From positions 15,084,001 through 15,148,000 of the forward strand of contig OX467086.1 of NCBI GenBank assembly GCA_950106755.1: a stretch of 64,000 nt of DNA, in the 5' to 3' direction. Origin of the DNA: Climacium dendroides (lineage: Eukaryota > Streptophyta > Bryopsida > Hypnales > Climaciaceae). Each line of letters begins with the position of its first letter. Positions within the stretch are counted from its first letter, which is position 1. Position numbers and translations under genes: made by a program. Positions 59,616 to 64,000 of the stretch are shown here, in pieces. A model generated the notes under the pieces. That model ran no database searches. It had not been told where the DNA came from and saw nothing but the letters and a program-made list of their open reading frames with translations.

Positions 59616-60199
59616 TTAACCCCTAAAGTCCCATTGTCCCTACAGGGGACAAAATGGATTTTGGGCAGGTTCCTATGATCTCAACTTTTACTGAATTTTT
59701 TTGAAACTTCATCATAAGATAGAAAAACTTATGAGCTTTCTGGGAATATAATTTTTATTTCAATTGGTGCCCAAGAGTAAAAGTTATGCTACAATGACCT
59801 CAAAATGGAAGAGACCAGACAACAAAAAAATCCAGAAAAAATTGAAATAAAAATTTTAATATTTTTTTTCTTGTAGATTATATCTTTTTGAAAATGGGAG
59901 GATTTTATTCATTCCATTTGGATTAGAGATGTGAAAGTTATGGAGCTTCTTGTTTTGCAAGCAATCATAGCAACTTTTTAAAAGAATTTTTTTTTCACTT
60001 TGAATGCTAATATCTTTCAATCTATATAGTCAAAAAATTTAAAAAAATTATCACATGATCTAAAACAAGTGTATAACAAGATCCTATAGTTAGATTCTAA
60101 AAAAATATTTTTAAAATTTATTTTGTAAGTGATTATAGTAGAAGTGGTAGTTTTTGAGTGGTTTTGGCAGAAAAATGGCCATGGGACTTTAGGGATTAA
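59616..60199 (+). mobile_element. TTAA-flanked, piggyBac-like element (copy I), close sister of copy A
   Basis: Begins TTAACCCCTAAAGTCCC and ends GGGACTTTAGGGATTAA, with TTAA at both borders. The subterminal palindrome is perfect here over 9 bp, CATTGTCCC, TACA, GGGGACAAAATG. It is 584 bp long and matches copy A along its full length with few differences, so these two are the youngest pair in the window. Confidence 0.8.
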
Positions 60200-60599
60200 C
60201 ACAAGTTGTTTCATATTTTTTTGGAGCTTCATGGACTGTGTTTTGAACTTCTGAAGTTAAATTGCAATAGTCACTAAAAACATCCATTGTCTGAAATGTA
60301 CACTATATGTACATTATTGGTACCTCTACATTAGAAGACACTTGTAGAGCCCAAGTGCTATTCCCATTAGGCATCACAGATGTTACTCCATTCCTATGTT
60401 TGGGAAGAACCAAAGACTAATTCAAAGTTACCTTGGTGGAATTGGGAAAAACTGGTTGCCATTTGAAATCATCGACCAAAAACCAGTGACAAAATCTATA
60501 AAATTTATATTTTGAGTAAGAAATAGAGGAAAGAATCGGACTCTATACTTGAAAAACCTGTTCAATTTGGGAATTGGTTGGAAGGTTAAAATAGCCGGT

Positions 60600-62160
60600 A
60601 AAACTTAAAAAAAAACCTTCCCTAACGCTGACTCGACTGTTCCCAAGTTCCCAAGTTCCCGAGTTCCCGAGTTCCCGACGTCCGCAAGGCTTTCAGCTAG
60701 CCAGGCTGGGGGGCGGGGATCGATGAGCGACAGCCGTCCGTGGTGTCAGAGTGCGGCCATGCCGGCCCCAGCTTCTCCTATTTTGGCTCCCAACGTCCTT
60801 TTATAAACGGCAAGATAATGCCGAAAAGCACATCACCGGGACTCCGCCCGCATTCAAACCACGGTTAGCATATTCAAATCTCTACAAAACGATTGTAATT
60901 AAGTTAATTGAATGAAACAAAACAAAAACAAATGGAACGTTGTAGCAATTAGCATCGCCAGTGTGTCCATTTGGGGGTTCAGACAGCCGTCGTAGGCTTG
61001 ATGAGCGCATCGATTCTTCCAGGGTGGAGGTCCACTTGCAAACTCCACGCGCATTCCGTGAAAAGCAGAGTTCAAAAGTGAAGGCTGGGCTTTTAATACT
61101 CGGGTAAGTTACTACATGGGCTCGCCAGGTTTAGTATCATTCCTCGATGACTCTTTGGAGGAGGAGTCGGAAAAAAGCAACTTCTAAAGCTGTTCAGCTC
61201 TGGATTTTCACCACATGTTGGAACGGAGTTAGTTGAGCATGGGGATTACCGAATGTTCATCGACATATTTGGAAAAAGAGAAAATCCGTCTGCCTCCGTC
61301 AATGAAAGTACTGCAGTGCATTAATGTTCCGAGGACAGAGAGAGGGTTCAGTTTGCTTTACGATGTCAACTGGCTATGATGAATCTGGCTTTTCCTTGCT
61401 GTCTCGATGTTCTTTTTACAAAAGATGGGCCGGGCCGGGGCAGTTGAATTGAAGCTTTGGTTTGTCTGGTTGCGGATGTGCGGGTGTGCGATCCACCCGT
61501 GTGCCGTGGGTGACCAGGTGCACTGGCTGTCATCTTGTGAGTGCTCAGGTGAGTTTTTATGGGGATTTTGTGGGAGCAAATATTAGGGAATTACAGGACT
61601 TTGGGGAGGCTTTGCCAAAGAAACTGGAACTGTGCTGTACTGTAGGTGACCAGGTCCACTGGCTGTTCTCACTGGACTGCTCATCAGTTGAGTTTTTTGG
61701 GGGAGGTTGTTAAGTTTGCCTGGAGTAAAAATACATGGAATTACTGTTCTAGTTTAAGTCTATTGTACTTCAACCAATGAAAATTGACACAAACAAATGA
61801 AAAAAAATACAGTCAAACCCCAGCCGAAATACGGCTTGGGTGGGCAAGCGAGCCAAAGTGAAAGCGCACTGTACGGAGAGGCTGGCTGGCTGGAGTCAAC
61901 AACTGAGCATGGACCTTCTCTTTGTTTTGAAATTTGAAACTTGTACGTTGAGTACCGTATTTAGGTCATTCTTCTGGAAAGTAAAGTAAGCCATGCAGTT
62001 CATTGAAAGAGTGAAAGTCGCTGAGTAGCAAAGAAGAGCTATGAGTTTGACAAGCTGCACACAGGGAAGCTAGAAGATACCGGTAGATGTGAGAGCAGCC
62101 ATCACTAAGAGCATCTCCAGCAGGGTGTGCGCCATACTACCCAGGCAAATGGTTTGGTCT
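60600..62160. other. GC-richer patch with small repeats, no gene assigned
   Basis: Composition changes abruptly near 60620. A 9-bp repeat (CCCAAGTTC and CCCGAGTTC, four units) lies at 60641-60678. A segment of about 95 bp starting GGTGACCAGGTGCACTGGCT (61508) is repeated at about 61644-61747. Open frames, such as 61462-61713 on plus, follow the duplication and are not convincing. The patch resembles gene-flank DNA; a gene may have been present or may have exons I cannot see. Confidence 0.4.
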
Positions 62161-62173
62161 ACCCAGGGAGTAA

Positions 62174-62311
62174 GGGTGGGTTTCCATGTGGAGTCGGGGT
62201 CGGTGGAGCCTGTCGATCACTGGTGGAATGGGGGTTCCAGAAAAAAGGGACGCCCATTCCATTGGTGATCGGCAGGCTCTACCAACCCTGACTCCACATG
62301 GAAGTCAGCCC
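62174..62311. mobile_element. Tourist-like (PIF/Harbinger-type) palindromic MITE with TAA target duplication
   Basis: The 138-bp element starts GGGTGGGTTTCCATGTGGAG and ends CTCCACATGGAAGTCAGCCC; the arms pair over nearly 60 bp around a short loop near 62235. TAA flanks both ends (62171-62173 and 62312-62314). GG-starting termini with a TAA duplication are typical of PIF/Harbinger-related Tourist MITEs. It could fold as a hairpin if transcribed. Confidence 0.85.
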
Positions 62312-62314
62312 TAA

Positions 62315-63815
62315 GTGTCCCACTAGTTGCAATTTTTGTTGTTTTTCAATGCATGCCATGCTACAATTTGAGCTAGGCACGTGAACCTATTGTGCCCTCA
62401 AGTTTTGACTTGCACCATATTAAGCTTGCAAAAAGTGGATATTTTATGATGCCTCAAGATTGGGGGCGAGCGGTCAAGAGGAGTGGACACTATAGTGGCA
62501 CGATGGGCTCTCTTGAACAAGCAGCCTAGGCTATGTCGAGAAGCATCAAAAGAAAATTTCACAAAAGCTTGACTTGTTCAATTAGCAACAAAGTCCTACC
62601 TCATTAATCCTACACCTTGCAGAATAGGAGTCCTTGACTGATTTTGTCTTTTTTGGTAGGTACTAAAGGAGGGCTGGTAATAAAGTAAGGCCTTCCTCTC
62701 TTGTGACACACGCCATTTACTATCTGGCACATCCTTTTTCATGTGGATTGTAGAAATGCTCTAAAGGCCAATTTATACTAGGGCCAAAATAGAGGCCTTT
62801 TAGAATTATCAAAGCATTGATTGGTGGAGAGATAGAAGTGGTCTAAGTTGGATTTACATATGGCCAAGGTCCATACCATTTTTCATTAATGAAAAATTCA
62901 TTTGGAATCCTATATAGCAGAAGTAGATAATGTTTTGTTTATTTTTAGGAAACTTTATCTTGACCACCTCTTTGAGGTAAGCATAATGGATTTCTAAGAG
63001 ACCATGACAAGCTTAAACCTCACAACCATGGATTTTGTCTATTTAATTGATTTTGCAATTGACAATGTCGGATCTAATAATAAGTAGATTTGCCATGGCT
63101 ATGGTCTCTTTTGGGTTTATACCAAGATCATTCAAAGTGTCATTACTATTTTATTAATTGGACTCTGACTTTGCATAATCACATCTAACAAAGTAGGATC
63201 CCCTTGAGTGCTTCCAGTCCTTGGTTTAGCCCTTGTATAAATAGGTCCTAAAGTAGGCATACTCATCTTTCTAATTCCATTTGTAGCTACCATTGTCCAA
63301 CATTTTAGATTGTTGAAATGTTGAATGTATATAGATAAGGATGCAATTGACCAAGAAGAAGGTTCATATTGGGTATTTATACCTTGTGGGACCATTTTTC
63401 AAGTTCTATACATGCCCGAAGATTATGGAGTCTAACCTAAGATTTAGATTTTTAATTTTTTTGCATCAATCTACGGCTATTGACAAAGTAATTGTCCTCT
63501 ACTGGACCTCCTATAAGGGCTTAGTAAAAGGGGGAATATAGATGTGGAACTTTTGTAGCAAAACATATCATGGCTTGAGAGTAATTCAAATATGAAATCT
63601 TCAATTTTGCAAGATTTATTATTTTTCTTTCTTTAAATTAATAATTCATAATGTTGTTACTAAAATCATGAAGCACCAAGTGACTAAGCTAAATGAATAT
63701 ACAATTTTATTTTATAAAAATCAACATATTTCAACAAGCACTTCATCCATTTTGTATATCTTGCCTTGAAAATGTTCATCATCCACCCTCTAAATTATAG
63801 ATCATTTAGGTATAA
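62315..63815. other. Intergenic DNA, no gene seen
   Basis: AT-rich, with no recognisable gene. A minus-strand frame at 63132-63395 has no domain features. Confidence 0.45.
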
Positions 63816-64000
63816 TTATCCCTCAAAGGACCTAAGGAGCCCACTTTGGATTCAACTTTGGATTTTTTGAGAACTTGGGTAAGGTTTGTTGATTTAAAAT
63901 TTTGAATTTTTGCATGAGATTTTGAGAAAGGATGCTAGCCATCCTAATCTATGTATGAAACTTTGTTTTGTCTCATTCCAATGAATATTGCAAAAGTTAG
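63816..64000 (+). mobile_element. Possible TTAA-family element running off the window
   Basis: TTATCCCTCAAAGGACCTAA resembles the left terminus of the family with one change in the TTAA, and GCAAAAGTTAG near the window end fits the family interior. The right end is outside the window, so this cannot be confirmed. Confidence 0.35.

Noticed and set aside
1..64000. tRNA or rRNA genes
   Set aside because: I saw no convincing cloverleaf or conserved rRNA segment by eye; a covariance-model scan would be needed to exclude tRNAs firmly.

Overview
The window looks like nuclear DNA of a land plant, probably a bryophyte such as a moss, although the species-level guess is weak. Support for a plant comes from a complete leucine-rich-repeat receptor kinase of the plant-specific LRR-X group, a remorin-like gene, spliced genes with GT-AG introns, and plant-type transposon remnants (CACTA, Tourist-like, Ty3/gypsy). 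Most of the 64 kb is very AT-rich intergenic DNA filled with decayed repeats. Genes sit in a few islands of more balanced composition at about 16.3-29.4 kb and 46.9-50.6 kb. Two gene-free islands of similar composition lie at 13.9-14.2 kb and 60.6-62.2 kb.

Layout. 1-13 kb is repeat-rich, with a long foldback, a 495-bp CACTA MITE with exact target duplication, and the first members of a TTAA-flanked element family. 13.9-16.2 kb holds an orphan GC-rich patch and two tandem arrays. 16.3-17.7 kb (+) is a possible transcription unit with two abutting small ORFs. 18.97-21.91 kb (-) is a gene I reconstructed from nine small exons, encoding a multi-pass membrane protein I cannot name; all of its introns are phase 0. 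23.53-27.65 kb (-) is a three-exon LRR receptor kinase of 1,102 residues resembling Arabidopsis At1g74360/NILR1. 29.4-46.9 kb is repeat-rich again and includes a ruined Ty3/gypsy element whose integrase is followed by a PHD-type zinc-finger signature. 47.27-49.49 kb (-) is a four-exon gene encoding a 402-residue protein with a remorin-like C-terminus. 50.55-53.08 kb is a direct tandem duplication, one copy of which has grown a 20-bp minisatellite. 53-64 kb is repeats plus one GC-rich patch.

The most distinctive signal is the TTAA-flanked, non-autonomous element family. It has about ten copies on both strands. The ends read TTAACCCCTAAAG and its inverse, and each intact copy lies between TTAA tetranucleotides, which is the hallmark of piggyBac-type transposition. 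Two copies each carry an independent insertion of a second, fully palindromic MITE. No transposase gene is visible.

The two best genes fit a plasma-membrane signalling theme (receptor kinase; remorin-like protein), but they are 20 kb apart and nothing in the sequence links them functionally. Exon models were made by eye from splice signals and phase agreement and have no transcript support.
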